From positions 93,021,539-93,085,538 of the forward strand of contig CM051519.1 in NCBI GenBank assembly GCA_028015205.1: a stretch of 64,000 nucleotides of DNA. The letters are read 5' to 3'. The DNA is from Mytilisepta virgata. Its lineage: Eukaryota > Mollusca > Bivalvia > Mytilida > Mytilidae. Position numbers and translations under genes: made by a program. Under the pieces are notes generated by a model, which saw only the letters and a list, made by a program, of their open reading frames with translations, was not told where the DNA came from and made no database searches. Shown here piece after piece: positions 1 to 10,136 of this stretch; the stretch's first letter is position 1, and every line of letters starts with the position of its first letter.

Positions 1-937
1 GTACATATTATCAGGTTTTCTGCAAACGTATATCGTAAAATATCAGCCGCGAGACACAATGCGAAGCTTTTTCGGCGATTGAGCGTAGCGAACGAGCTAA
101 AAAGCTTCATATTGTGTCGAGCGGCTTATATTTTACAATATTTGTTTAAAGAAAACCTGATAATAAATTTATCGTATTGTTAACTAGCAATCTTAATGGA
201 ATTTCTTACTTTTCAAAGGCCATCTGCCTATAACCGGATGTTTTCCTGATATATTCGGGTCAACGTTGGGGGTCAAACATTATGACGTCGCTGATATATT
301 CGGGTCAGCTCATATCAGGGTCGGGTCAACTCTTTACGAGGTCAGAGTGCCGAAATACGGGAAATTGTGAAGGCCTCAGCAGGTCTGTGTAGGCATGGGG
401 AAATACGATAAGTACATATTATCAGGTTTTCTGCAAACGTATATCGTAAAATATCAGCCGCGAGACACAAAGTGAAGCTTTTTCGGCGAGAGAGCGTAGC
501 GAATAAGCTAAAAAGCTTCATATTGTGTCGAGTGGCTTATATTTTACAATATTTGTTTGAAGAAAACTTGATGATAAATTTATCGTATTGTTAACTAGCA
601 ATCTTAATGGAATTTCTTACTTTTCAATGGCCATCTGCCTATAACCGGATGTTTTCCTGGTATATTCGGGTCAACGTTGGGTCAAACATTATGACGTCGC
701 TGATATATTCGGGTCAGCTCATATTAGGGTCGGGTCAACTCTTTACGACGTCACAGTGCCGAAATACGGGAAATTGTGAAGGCCTTAGCAGGTCGATATA
801 GGTATGGAGAAATACGATAATTTACGATATACGTTTGCAGAAAACCTGATAATATGTACTTACGACGTCACAGTGCCGAAATACGGGAAATTGTGAAGGC
901 CTCAGCAGGTCGATATAGGCATGGGGAAATACGATAA
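1..937. repeat. Tandem foldback repeat, two full copies plus a partial
   Basis: A ~411-bp unit starting GTACATATTATCAGG at 1 is repeated from 412, and its last ~75 bases recur at 861-937. Each unit opens with a long hairpin: about 10-75 pairs with about 100-165, the stem running from the TATCAGG end to the AAGCTTTTT end. At about 819-859 the terminal motif appears in inverted orientation, so copy 2 is closed by an inverted end. It looks like a foldback or MITE-type element that duplicated in tandem. No coding capacity is seen. Confidence 0.75.
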
Positions 938-1136
938 ATGGACATCACGTTGATGCAAAACTGATAACAACAGTATCAATGGTTTAAGACGAAAGGATTT
1001 TAATATTCAAAAAATTCCCATATTGTCATATATTATACAAAATACGCTGGTATGGTTATCTTATACTTGTTTTCTCACTTTGCCCTGTGGTGTCAGAGGA
1101 TAGACTAAAATGTTAAAATTAACCAACAACAGATGA

Positions 1137-1701
1137 ACTAGAGGCTCACCTGACTTCTATTAGCCCATTTGAAAGTGTAATCTCGTTAGTATCTACAAGG
1201 CTAAGTGACCTTAACAGTTAACCTTTGACCTAAAAAAAGGTTACTCATTTGCAGCTGTCCTTCAATACGAGATTCCTGATGGCCTCTGATGAACATTTTG
1301 TTCATCCAACCAGAACCAAAGATAGAACATTTGCGTCTGTCCTTCCATATTCCATACATCATTCCTACCAACTTTGGTTACAATCTGCCTATTAGTTCCT
1401 GGGCAAAAAAAAACATTTCCCATATTGTTTCTGTGGAAACTTTTAGCAGCTGCAGCTGTCGAGTTAGCATATGAATCTCAAACAAAAGTGAAAAGTGTGT
1501 AGAGGGTATTACTGTCATCAATCCTACAATGTTTCAGAACATTTCATAATATAATTTCAGAGGAGATTTTTGAAAATTGGCCGATCAAAATCAAAGATGG
1601 CCTCTGGACTAGAACTAAAGGTGAAAACTTTGTAGGTCCTTCCATACATCATTCTTGCCAGCTTTGGTTACAATCTGGCATGTAGTTTCAGAGGAGAAGA
1701 T
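1137..1701. repeat. Interspersed repeat fragment in left arm
   Basis: It begins CTAGAGGCTCACCTG, a variant of the Helitron-like 3' terminal motif, and abuts the complete element at 1702. The mirror copy is at about 38735-39310. It contains the motif AGGCCATCTTTGATTTTGAT and its neighbourhood but no open frame worth calling. The short plus-strand frame at 1289-1474 is inside the repeat and is not a gene. Confidence 0.6.
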
Positions 1702-3405
1702 AACTAGAGGCTCTCAAGAGCCTGTATCACTCACCTGGATTTAACTTTTCACCTTGGGCAGGACTAAAAATTTAAGTGTTGAAGTGAATTTGGCTGGTTT
1801 TTCTATGGGGTTCTCTGTTAAACTAAGTTCAGCTGTGGCAGTCGTCTTAGTTGACAGTCCAGGTCAATGGACACATTTCTAAAAGAGAACCATCTAAGGA
1901 CAATTTCTGCTAAGTCTTCATCCAACTGACTAAGTGGTTTCAGACAAGAAGATTTTTAAATGAATTTTCCTATTGGGTCCTATTTTTAACTAAGTTCGGC
2001 GTGCGGCCATCTTGGTTGACAATCCCGGTGAACTGACATATTTCTGAAAGAGGACCATCTAAGGACCAATGCTGCCAAGTTGAGTTCCAATTGGCTCAGT
2101 AGTTTCAGATGAGAAGATTTTTTAGTGAAATTCCAATAGGGTCCTATGTTAAACTAAGTTTGGCTGTGGCGGCCATCTTGGTTCACAGTCCATGAAATCG
2201 GACACATTTCTGAAAGAGCAACCCCTGAGGACCATTGCTGTCAAGTTTGGCTACAATATGTCAAGTGGTTTCAGACAAGAAGATTTTTCAATGAATTTTC
2301 CCATAGGGCCCTATGTTAAACTATGTGGTGGGCATCTTGGTTAACAGTCCAGGTCATCGGACAAAATTCTGAAAGAGGACCATCTAAAGACCATTACTAT
2401 CAAGTCTAGTTCTAATTGGCTTAGTGGTTTCAGACAAGCAGATTTTTGTGTGAATTTCCCATAGGGTCCTATGTTAAACTAAATTTGGCTGTGGCGGCCA
2501 TCTTGGTTAACAGTCCGGGCCATCGGACAAATTCCTGAGAGAGAACTTTGGTTCCAATTGGCAATGTAGTTTCATAGAAAAATATTTTTGAAATTCAACC
2601 CCCCCAACCCTCCACACCCCCCGCCCCCACACCCTTTTCCCTTTTTTTAGTAACAGCAGCCATGTCGATTGGAAGTTGGGGATGTCAGACATACTTTTGG
2701 GAGGGGGCCACCCAAGGACTATTTCACCAAAGTTTGGTCTCAATTGGCCCAGTGGTTTCAGAGGAGAAGATCTTTAAAGGAAAGTTTACGCTGGATGCCA
2801 TCTTCAAAGGGCAAATCCTCCTACAAGGGGTCAATCAATGATTTTGGTCATGTTGACTTATTTGTAGATCTTACTTTCTTGAAAATTTTTGAGGTGTACA
2901 GTTTGTCTTTATCTATAATAATATTCAAGATAATAACCTAAAACTGCAAAATTTCCTTAAAATTAACAATTGAGGGGCAATAACCCAACAAAGGGTTGAC
3001 CAATTCGTCTGAAAATTTCATGGCAGGTAGACCTTGACCTAATGAACATCTTTACGTCATTTTGCTCTAAATTCTTTATTTTGAGATATAAGACAAAAAC
3101 TGCAGTCTACCCCCTGTTCTATTTTTAGCCATGTCCGCCATGTTGGTTGGCAGGTGGGGTCATTGGACACATTTTTAAACTAAATACCCTAATGATGCTT
3201 GTGGCCAAGTTTGGTTCCGTTTGGCCCAGTAGTTTCAGAGAGAGGATTTTTGTAAAAATTATCGGACACCAAGTGTTGAGTATAGCTCACTTGACCCTTT
3301 GGGTCCGATGAGCTAAAAATGTGATAAGTTTACACCTGACAGACAATGGACGATGGACACAAAGGGATGACATAAGCTCACATGGCCTATTTGCCAGGTG
3401 AGCTA
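1702..3405 (-). mobile_element. Helitron-like non-autonomous element with internal tandem repeats
   Basis: Read on the minus strand, it starts near TTTAGCTCACCTGGC (3405) and ends in the hairpin AGGCTCTTGAGAGCCT followed directly by CTAG (1704-1707). The middle (about 1730-2560) holds four to five ~185-bp subrepeats, each with a 'GGCCATCTTGGTTGACAGTC'-type core. A hairpin followed by CTRR is the standard Helitron 3' end, and internal satellite-like repeats are known from bivalve non-autonomous elements such as 'pearl'. Helitron identity is inferred, and no helicase is encoded. Confidence 0.6.
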
Positions 3406-4011
3406 AATATTGATGACAACTGCTCACCTGAACCCAGCAGAAAGTTCATAATTTACACTGAAGGCTAGTGTTATACATCACACAGTTATATACAGAATAA
3501 CTACAAGAAATCAAAATTATGTTTATTAAAAAAAAGTTTATATCACCTTCATATGACTTCATGACTTTTTATGTTTATTTATACTTATGAGGATTATAAT
3601 GACTCACACATTGGCTGATTTACACAGAAATAAATAATTTTAATTTCACTTTAAAAAAGTTTTACTATCTTTTTTCAATTTGAATACAGAAACAGAATAA
3701 ATAAAATATAAATGAAATGAATAACAAAAAAATATATTAATAAGATTGTATTGTTTCAAGAACAACTTTTCCACCAACAGTTCATATCTATTTCATTTCA
3801 AATGAGGTCAAACATTCTCTTACAATAATACAAGTGATTGACATAAAAAAATAAAAGACATTCAAGTCTAAAAACGTACATGTAAATTGTCAAATTATAT
3901 ACTTATGTCAAAAATAACATCAATACAAAACCAAGTGCAGTATTGAAGAACTAGCTGGCAGTCTTAAAAGCAGATGTATACTTCATAAATCCATATATTA
4001 AAATCAGCACA

Positions 4012-4140
4012 TCAATACACATATAATTTGCACTTTGCTATATCCTTATCTGGACATTCCCTTGTTTTATCATAATAATAAAAACAGCCATCCTTTCTTT
4101 TCAGTTTCTTCACATATCCATTATGTGGCCACCTGTCAAT
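4012..4140 (-). pseudogene. Orphan second copy of MEIG1 exon 2
   Basis: The frame encodes the C-terminal 42 residues of a MEIG1-like protein: [14 protein letters not shown], then [17 protein letters not shown] and a terminal KLYVY, with stop TCA (minus TGA) at 4012-4014. A splice acceptor AG lies just upstream at 4141-4142. Against exon 2 at 36317-36445 there are three substitutions, two silent and one Ala to Val near the end. No exon 1 lies upstream on this strand, because the homologous intron is cut at 4686 and joined to a gypsy element. In the present arrangement it is therefore a 3' fragment, although its reading frame and acceptor are intact. Confidence 0.85.
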
Positions 4141-4689
4141 CTAAAATATGAACATATGATGATAAAAATATGGGACATATCATATGTATCTTTCAACTCT
4201 GAAACAAGCGTATCCCTACTTAATATGTCAAATATGAACCATTTCAAATTGCAAGGGGCTCTTTAGGCAATGGCTCAGTATTTAAACATTTATCTGTTTT
4301 TGTATCCAAAATAATTGAAATTCTAGATATCATAACTTAGGATATGTTAATTTCAGACTTATAATCATTACGTTATCGTTTAATGAATTCCTTCTCCAAA
4401 CATTCGGATGCCCCAGAGAAATATCAAAAATAGTTTAACATGGTTTTATAAAATTTAGGACATGTACCTGGGGTATGGTTTTACTATTATGTTACTGAAC
4501 TATATATGCTACAAATTAAATTACAAAAAAAAATAATATCTGCTCAATGTTATACTACTCATGATATTGACGACCAGGTAATGTTCAGATGTATTTTCTC
4601 CCCTTAAAGTTCCTTTTATAGTTGATCGTTATATTTTTTTAAGTCATTAAAAAATAACATCAACATGTGGTGCAAAATAAAAATTTTAT

Positions 4690-7449
4690 TTAAAATTTAA
4701 AATACTTAGACAAATTTACTAGAGAGCTTTCCATATCAATAGCTCTTTTATGGCATTTCTTGCAAGGGCCACATTTAAAATACTCAGCATTATCTATTTG
4801 GGGACAGTCACAATCTTGGGGGTTTTGGCATCTTGACAACGCGTCTGCATTGCCATGTTTAGTACCAGGACGGTACTCTACAGTAAAATCAAATTGGGAC
4901 AGTATCTCAAGCCATCGGGCAACTCTGCCTTTTGGCTCCTTCAAACTGAATAGCCAAATTAAAGCATGATGATCTGTTCTCACACAGAATTTTCTGCCTA
5001 GCAGGTATTGTCGATAATACTCTACAAAATATCGAACAGCCAAAAGCTCTTTATCTGTAGCACAATAATTCTTTTCGGCTTTATTTAACGTTCGACTTCC
5101 ATAGCAGATGACCTTCAGTTGGCCATCTTGCATTTGGCTTAACACAGCACCAATGGCTATATCAGAAGCATCAGTGTCAAGGAAAAATTCACCCTCATCT
5201 TTTGGGAAGGCCATAATTTCTGTGCTGGTGAAAGCACTTTTTAACTTTTCAAAGGCAGTTTGACATTCAGTAGTCCAATTAAACTTCTTTGTTTTCTTTA
5301 TTAATTCGGTCAATGGCTTTACCATGGTTGAAAAATTTCTGATAAATTTCCTGTAGTAGCTTCCCATACCTAATACCTGTCTGACTTGAGTTACAGTTTT
5401 AGGAGTAGGCCAAGTTAGTATTTTGGCCACATTGTCAGGATTTGGTTGGAGCCCCTTTTCTGAAACCACATGACCCAGAAAAGCTACTTCTGTTTTAAGC
5501 ATCTGACATTTTTCAGGTTTCAGTTTAAGTCCAGCCTTTGAAATTCTTTGAAGAACCATGTCTAAACGAATTAGATGGTCATCAAAACTTTTACTATACA
5601 CTATAATATCATCAAGATAGATGAGGCAGATTTGCCATTGAAGACCATGTAAAACAAGCTCCATCAACCTTTGGCAAGTTGCTGGACCATTACATACACC
5701 AAAAGGCATAGTTTTAAATTCATAAAGCCCATATTTAGTGGTAAAGGCAGTTTTGGGTATATCTTTACTCTGAACTGGAATTTGGTGATAACTACTGACT
5801 AAGCCGTACGTGCTAAATAAAGTAGCACCCGTCACAGCATCTAGACAATCTTGAATTCTGGGCAAGGGATAGGCGTCCTTTAAAGTTTTACTGTTTAAAA
5901 GTCTATAATCGACACAGGGTCTGATCTTGCCATTCTTTTTCCTTACCATGAGCAAGGGACTTGCCCAAGGTGAACTGGACTTTTGAATGACCCCTTGGTC
6001 TAACATTTGAGTAATTATTTTATTTTCTTCATCGGCGAAGGCCAGAGGGACACGTCTCGGGGGTTGTTTAATAGGTCTTGCATCCCCAGTATCTATCGAA
6101 TGCTCAATCAAATGAGTAAGGCCCAAATCTGTCTCGTGAGTTGAAAATACAGCTGAATGTTTTTGAAGAAGAGCTGCAATAGCTTCTTGCTCTTTTTCTG
6201 AACGTCCTATTGACGCCTCTTTAAATAAATCTTGCACATGTTGTGGAACAATTCCACTTTTCCCCCCATCTGCTGTACCCTTTTTCGAAATACTGCGTAT
6301 AATTCCTTCGTTTGTCTGCCAAGTGACAGGATTTGAACCCAAGTTAATGCGTCTAACTCTATTAAAATTTTCTTGATCTTCATTATTTTCAGAGTTCAAC
6401 ACAATTAAAGGGTTTTCAACTTTTTCAGCCAATCCTACAACTACCTCTTGGTTAATTTGAATCTTGTGATTAAAAGGGTTCATTAGTCTGACTTTATTTG
6501 TCACTTCAGTGCTTATATCAACAAGACTGGGTGCCATCAGCACAGGGTAATTTTCAACAAAATGGGGACTGGGTTCTATCAAATAATCTTGGGGGCTGGA
6601 AACAGGATCATTAGCAAGTTTGTCAACAAAAACATCAATGATCATTTCACTTTGTGGAGGAACAATAAAATTGTCAGCAGCTCTGACTTTTCTAACAGGT
6701 TCAGGTTGTACAATCTGAATACAAGGAATTGTAATGCCATTTAACAATATAACTCCCTCAGTTAATTTAATATCAGCAGGGCCCTTATCTCCTTTCATCA
6801 ATATATCTAATCCTAACAAAACCTCATCTTCAATTTCAGCAACTACTAATTCTTTCTCTAAACTTAAATTTCCCAATTCTATGTTAAAAATAGCTTTACC
6901 CTTTTCAACTAAGGGTTGACCATTGGCACTAGCCAATGATTTAGACTTTTCTAGTTTTGGTCTATCTGACTGTAAAATTTTCCTGTAAGTTTTTGTGGAA
7001 ACTACAGTCCTAGCAGCCCCTGTGTCTGCAGTAAACGTTACTTTAATACCCTGAATGCTACCCTCAATATAAACACCTTCACTGCGTAAAACTTGTCGTC
7101 CAACGACATCAAATTTTTCTGGCAGAGGAGCATCGTCATCTGCTTTAGACGAAGCCTGAACATCCTCACCAGTTTCAGAAATAGGAGGCTTATCATCTGT
7201 AACCAAAGATGATTTCTCGCCCTCCTTAATACATAATTTCTCAACTGTAGGTTTCACTTTCATCTCACCTAAATTTTCACCCCCCTTAAATTTATTGATA
7301 TCTTCTTTAACTGAAATAGGAATTCTATGGTTGTCTGCGACATTCAAATTTACCAAATTTTGACCTTTGAAATCAACTTTTAGGGTCTTCTCCTGGCCAC
7401 CGGAGTTGACCCTTTCTAGTTTAACCCAAGTGTTGGTGGTGGACCCCCT
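4690..7449 (-). pseudogene. pol: Ty3/gypsy pol: protease, reverse transcriptase, RNase H; no integrase
   Basis: A 919-codon frame opens at 7449, overlaps the end of the gag-nucleocapsid frame (stop 7416-7418) by about 34 bases, and lies in its -1 frame. Counting from the TTG codon at 7356, an aspartic protease DTGA motif sits at residues 111-114. The reverse transcriptase follows in the middle third with YLDD intact. Motif A, however, reads FSTYGLVSSYHQI, where the family has Asp, so one of the three catalytic aspartates is Gly. RNase H follows with its acidic residues visible (TDASD, KELLA, RTDHHAL, GNADALSR). After DALSR the frame goes through a Cys-rich stretch (CDCPQ, CGPCKKCHK) and stops at 4690. 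The integrase HHCC and DDE regions that should follow are absent. Family assignment is firm. The truncation coincides with the duplication breakpoint. Confidence 0.93.
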
Positions 7450-9092
7450 TTACTGGGAAAGGTCCCTCTCCGATTATAGTCCTGTCTGTTTTGGCCCCAT
7501 GAAGGCTTAAATGGTCCCTGTTTTACCTCCATTCTAGTGTTTCTTTTAAAATTACTAGTACAGTTTCTAGCAAGGTGACCAGGCTGGCCACAGTTAAAGC
7601 ATAGTAGTGTGTTTCTTGAGCCACTGTTTTAGTTATAACTAGAACCAGCCGTTTGGCTTCAGTTTGTCTTTGCAAATGTCTTGTTTTGGAGTTCTGATTG
7701 TTTACTTTCAAACATTTTGTCAAATAAAGATTTCAGTTCATCTTCACTGATTGTTAATGTTTTTGACTTTTGTTCACTGTCAGCTATAGTCTTTGATTGG
7801 GGACTTTCTTTATGACTGTCTGGTCCTGTGGACCTTTTACCATTAAGTTGTCCAAAATTGGTCTTTTCATTCTTCATAACTTGTCTGACTGTCTTTTTAC
7901 TATTGTCATCTTGATTTGGGTTTTTCATGGTCTCAAAATAATTAATGACCTCTTGTACGGCCTCTTCAATTGTCAGAGGGTCTTTATTAAGTTCAATATG
8001 GATGCGTGCCCTATAATCTTGCAGTCCCAAGAGGAACCTTTGAAGTAGGTCTTCTTGTCTTGTCTTAGAGTCCCTATGTCTATATGCCTTGTCATATAGC
8101 CTTTTAAGCTCTGCAGCAAACTTTTCAGGTGTCTCACCTGGAAGTTGCCTTCTCCTACTAAATTGTAGTCTGTATGTCCTACTAGTTTCAATTACCCCAA
8201 ATCTGTTATTCAATTCTTTGATTAATTTCTTGTATTTCCCCAAAGTTTTACTGGGCAACTGATCAAAAGTAAAATCACCTGCCTCCCCTTGTAACCTTGG
8301 AAGTAACTCACGAAGCTTTTCGTGTTCATCCCAGTCATTGAGACGAGCAACAGCTTCAAATCTGTTGAACCAAACCCCCCATTTTTCTTTTCCAGTATAT
8401 GCAGGGAGTTTGACAGTCTGTCCTAAACGGGTTTTAGATTTTGATTGTGCAATTTTACTAGTTGCTTCACTGTCATTGTCCATGTCAGAGTCTTCAAACT
8501 CATTGTCTGAACTAGAATTACTAGGGTCAGTATCTGGTACATCTACATTTTGTACAGCAGACCTCTTTGGTCTTGTCTGGCTAATGTTCTTGGACCTCTT
8601 GGATTTTGGTCGAGGTGTGGACTTGGGATCCCCAGTATTATGAAACATAGACAAAGCATTGTCTTTAAACATATTAAATGCAGTTAGGACAGCAGAAACT
8701 ATTTGAGTAGTCATTTGGTGGACTGTTCTTGTGTTCATTTCACCCACTGTATTTGAATCGCCCTGAACTTCAGGATTAATTTCATGGTCAGTATAGTCAT
8801 TTGACTCATGTCCTGTTGAAATTTTTGGTTGCTTTTTCTGGAGCAACCTCAAGCTTCTCTGAGCTTGTGGGACTGGCTTAGTGTTTTTCACAATACTTGT
8901 ACTAGGCCTTGAAGGTGACAAGATAGATCTTGTTATCACCGTTTCATCCTGGAGGTCACAGTCTGAATGTTCAGAGATGACAGGACCTTCCGTGTCACCT
9001 AGTCCAGTTATGTATTCTTCTGTGTCAGTAAATTCAGTCTCAGTTTCAGTTGCGGCTTCAGTGTCAGTAGCTTGACCCTTTCTTCGAACCAT
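7416..9092 (-). pseudogene. gag: Ty3/gypsy gag with two premature stops before the zinc knuckle
   Basis: The most likely start is the ATG at 9092. The open frame also runs upstream to a GTG at 9128, but that lacks a Met. The first 150 residues are acidic and Ser/Thr-rich. The capsid-like Retrotrans_gag region follows (KLPAYTGKEKWGVWFNRFEA through the YRLQFSRRRQ and LLQRFLLGL segments). The frame hits TGA at 7659-7661 and TAA at 7629-7631, then stays open in the same frame through a perfect CX2CX4HX4C knuckle (7560-7601: CFNCGQPGHLARNC) to TAG at 7416-7418. The two stops separate capsid from nucleocapsid, so they are inactivating mutations unless read through. The acceptor of the -1 pol frame overlaps its end. 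Confidence 0.88.
7560..7601 (-). other. CCHC zinc knuckle of gag nucleocapsid
   Basis: CFNCGQPGHLARNC fits CX2CX4HX4C exactly and is in the gag frame. It lies downstream of both stop codons, so it is cut off from the capsid part unless the stops are suppressed. Confidence 0.9.
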
Positions 9093-9140
9093 TTTTTTTT
9101 TAGTCTGGTAACGTATCACAGGATCCACTTATTTAAATGG

Positions 9141-9158
9141 ATCCCGCCGAGGATGCCA
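9141..9158 (-). promoter_or_regulatory. Candidate primer binding site of the gypsy element
   Basis: On the minus strand the sequence six bases after the LTR end (TACA at 9165) is TGGCATCCTCGGCGGGAT. It starts with TGG, as expected for pairing with a tRNA CCA tail. The matching tRNA was not identified. Confidence 0.6.
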
Positions 9159-9164
9159 AAAATC

Positions 9165-10136
9165 TGTAGCGAGCCAGCGGAGACTAAACTCCAAGGATAA
9201 TTTCTAATAATAGGCCAACTGAAACCCTGAGTCCAAGATAACCAAGAAACCACTTCGGTTTAACCAAAATCTAAGCTTAATGAACTGAAAACTGAGACAC
9301 AGGGACTGGAATGACTGTGTGTAGAGTTATGAGTCCAAATATCAACAAGATATTTGAGTTTCCATATTTATTATATTTTGATATTTCCAATATAATCAGT
9401 ATAACAATTTCTATAATGAATTTTATACAACTAAGCCAAATCCACTGTATCAATTATTTAGAAAGAAAATGGAAACTTCTATATTTTTAAAATATCAACA
9501 ATTAATTCTTAAACAAACAATTCTAAAACTCTTAAAAATAATTCAGAGATTAGTACACTATGTACAACATATATATATATGAAAAATCAAGTTGTGACCA
9601 GAATTGTACCGGTATCCTTTATGGTACATGCACCAAAAAAAAAGGTAAAAATTTGGAACTCTAAATATATCTCTATCCTTTAGAGATATAGAATTTAATA
9701 TTTAGTAAATTGTGACTGATATGATTGTTAATTGCATTGGGGCTGAGTCTTGCTACTTATTTATTTAAAGTGTAAAGTGTAAATCCTAATACAATGCCTG
9801 TAATTATAATTATTGTTTTTGGAATTTCTGCAAAATTTGTCAGAATCCTTTTCTGAGAAGTAAATTTTTAAAGCTGAATCCTTTTCAGCTTTTAGTTTAA
9901 AAATGTAATAAATATGTTATTTAAAATTATAATTCTGAGAAATTGTCAAAATCCTTTTCTGACAAGTGATTTAATAGCCGAATCCTTTTCAGCTATTCAG
10001 CCTTAAGGTGTGAAAAAAAAAATGTTATTTTAATTACTGAAAGGTCCTTCCTTGATCAGTGTTTGTTTATTTTACAGTTAAATCCTTTTCAGCTGTAAAA
10101 GTTTAAAGTATGGTTTCACTCCTTATGAAACCATAC
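9165..10136 (-). repeat. 5' LTR / leader region of gypsy element (3' edge seen, 5' edge not found)
   Basis: The 3' edge is set by the minus-strand CTCGCTACA end directly before the primer binding site. Upstream there is no coding frame, and the AT-rich sequence holds the nine-hairpin array. With the 3' LTR lost, the 5' edge cannot be set by comparison. It may lie anywhere up to about 11.2 kb. Confidence 0.5.
9605..10136 (-). other. Array of nine stem-loops with invariant AAGGA pentaloop
   Basis: Nine hairpins have unrelated stems but the same five-base loop, TCCTT on the plus strand (AAGGA on the retroelement sense strand). Loops are at 9615, 9676, 9846, 9879, 9952, 9983, 10045, 10083 and 10120, each five bases. 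Stems (outer limits): 9605-9628 (bulged), 9666-9690 (10 bp perfect), 9840-9856 (6 bp), 9870-9892 (9 bp), 9943-9965, 9973-9997, 10036-10060 (bulged), 10070-10100 (13 positions), 10108-10136 (12 bp). Four plus-strand A/C mismatches become G-U pairs in minus-strand RNA, against two going the other way. This mildly favours RNA structure in the sense transcript. Confidence 0.85.

Larger units (their letters stand above)
968..4686. repeat. Left arm of a 3.7-kb inverted duplication
   Basis: This stretch is the reverse complement of 35773-39484, with scattered substitutions and small indels. Outer edge: CAACAGTATC at 968 matches GATACTGTTG ending at 39484. Inner edge: similarity stops at 4686, three bases before the stop codon of the gypsy pol frame. 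The arm carries a full Helitron-like repeat (1702-3405), the last exon of MEIG1 (4012-4140) and part of the MEIG1 intron (4141-4686). The spacer between the arms is about 31.1 kb. Confidence 0.93.
4687..10136 (-). mobile_element. Decayed Ty3/gypsy LTR retrotransposon lacking integrase and 3' LTR
   Basis: In minus-strand order it shows an LTR or leader region, primer binding site, gag with zinc knuckle, then protease, reverse transcriptase and RNase H. The integrase domain and 3' LTR are missing because the element ends abruptly at the inner edge of the inverted duplication (4686/4687). It is inactive: two in-frame stops lie inside gag, the first catalytic Asp of the reverse transcriptase is lost, and integrase is absent. 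The outer 5' end of the LTR was not located, so the right-hand limit given is only that of the hairpin array. Confidence 0.85.

Noticed and set aside
2507..2941. Open frames on both strands, repeated at 37534-37961
   Set aside because: They are translations of the Helitron-like repeat, not genes.
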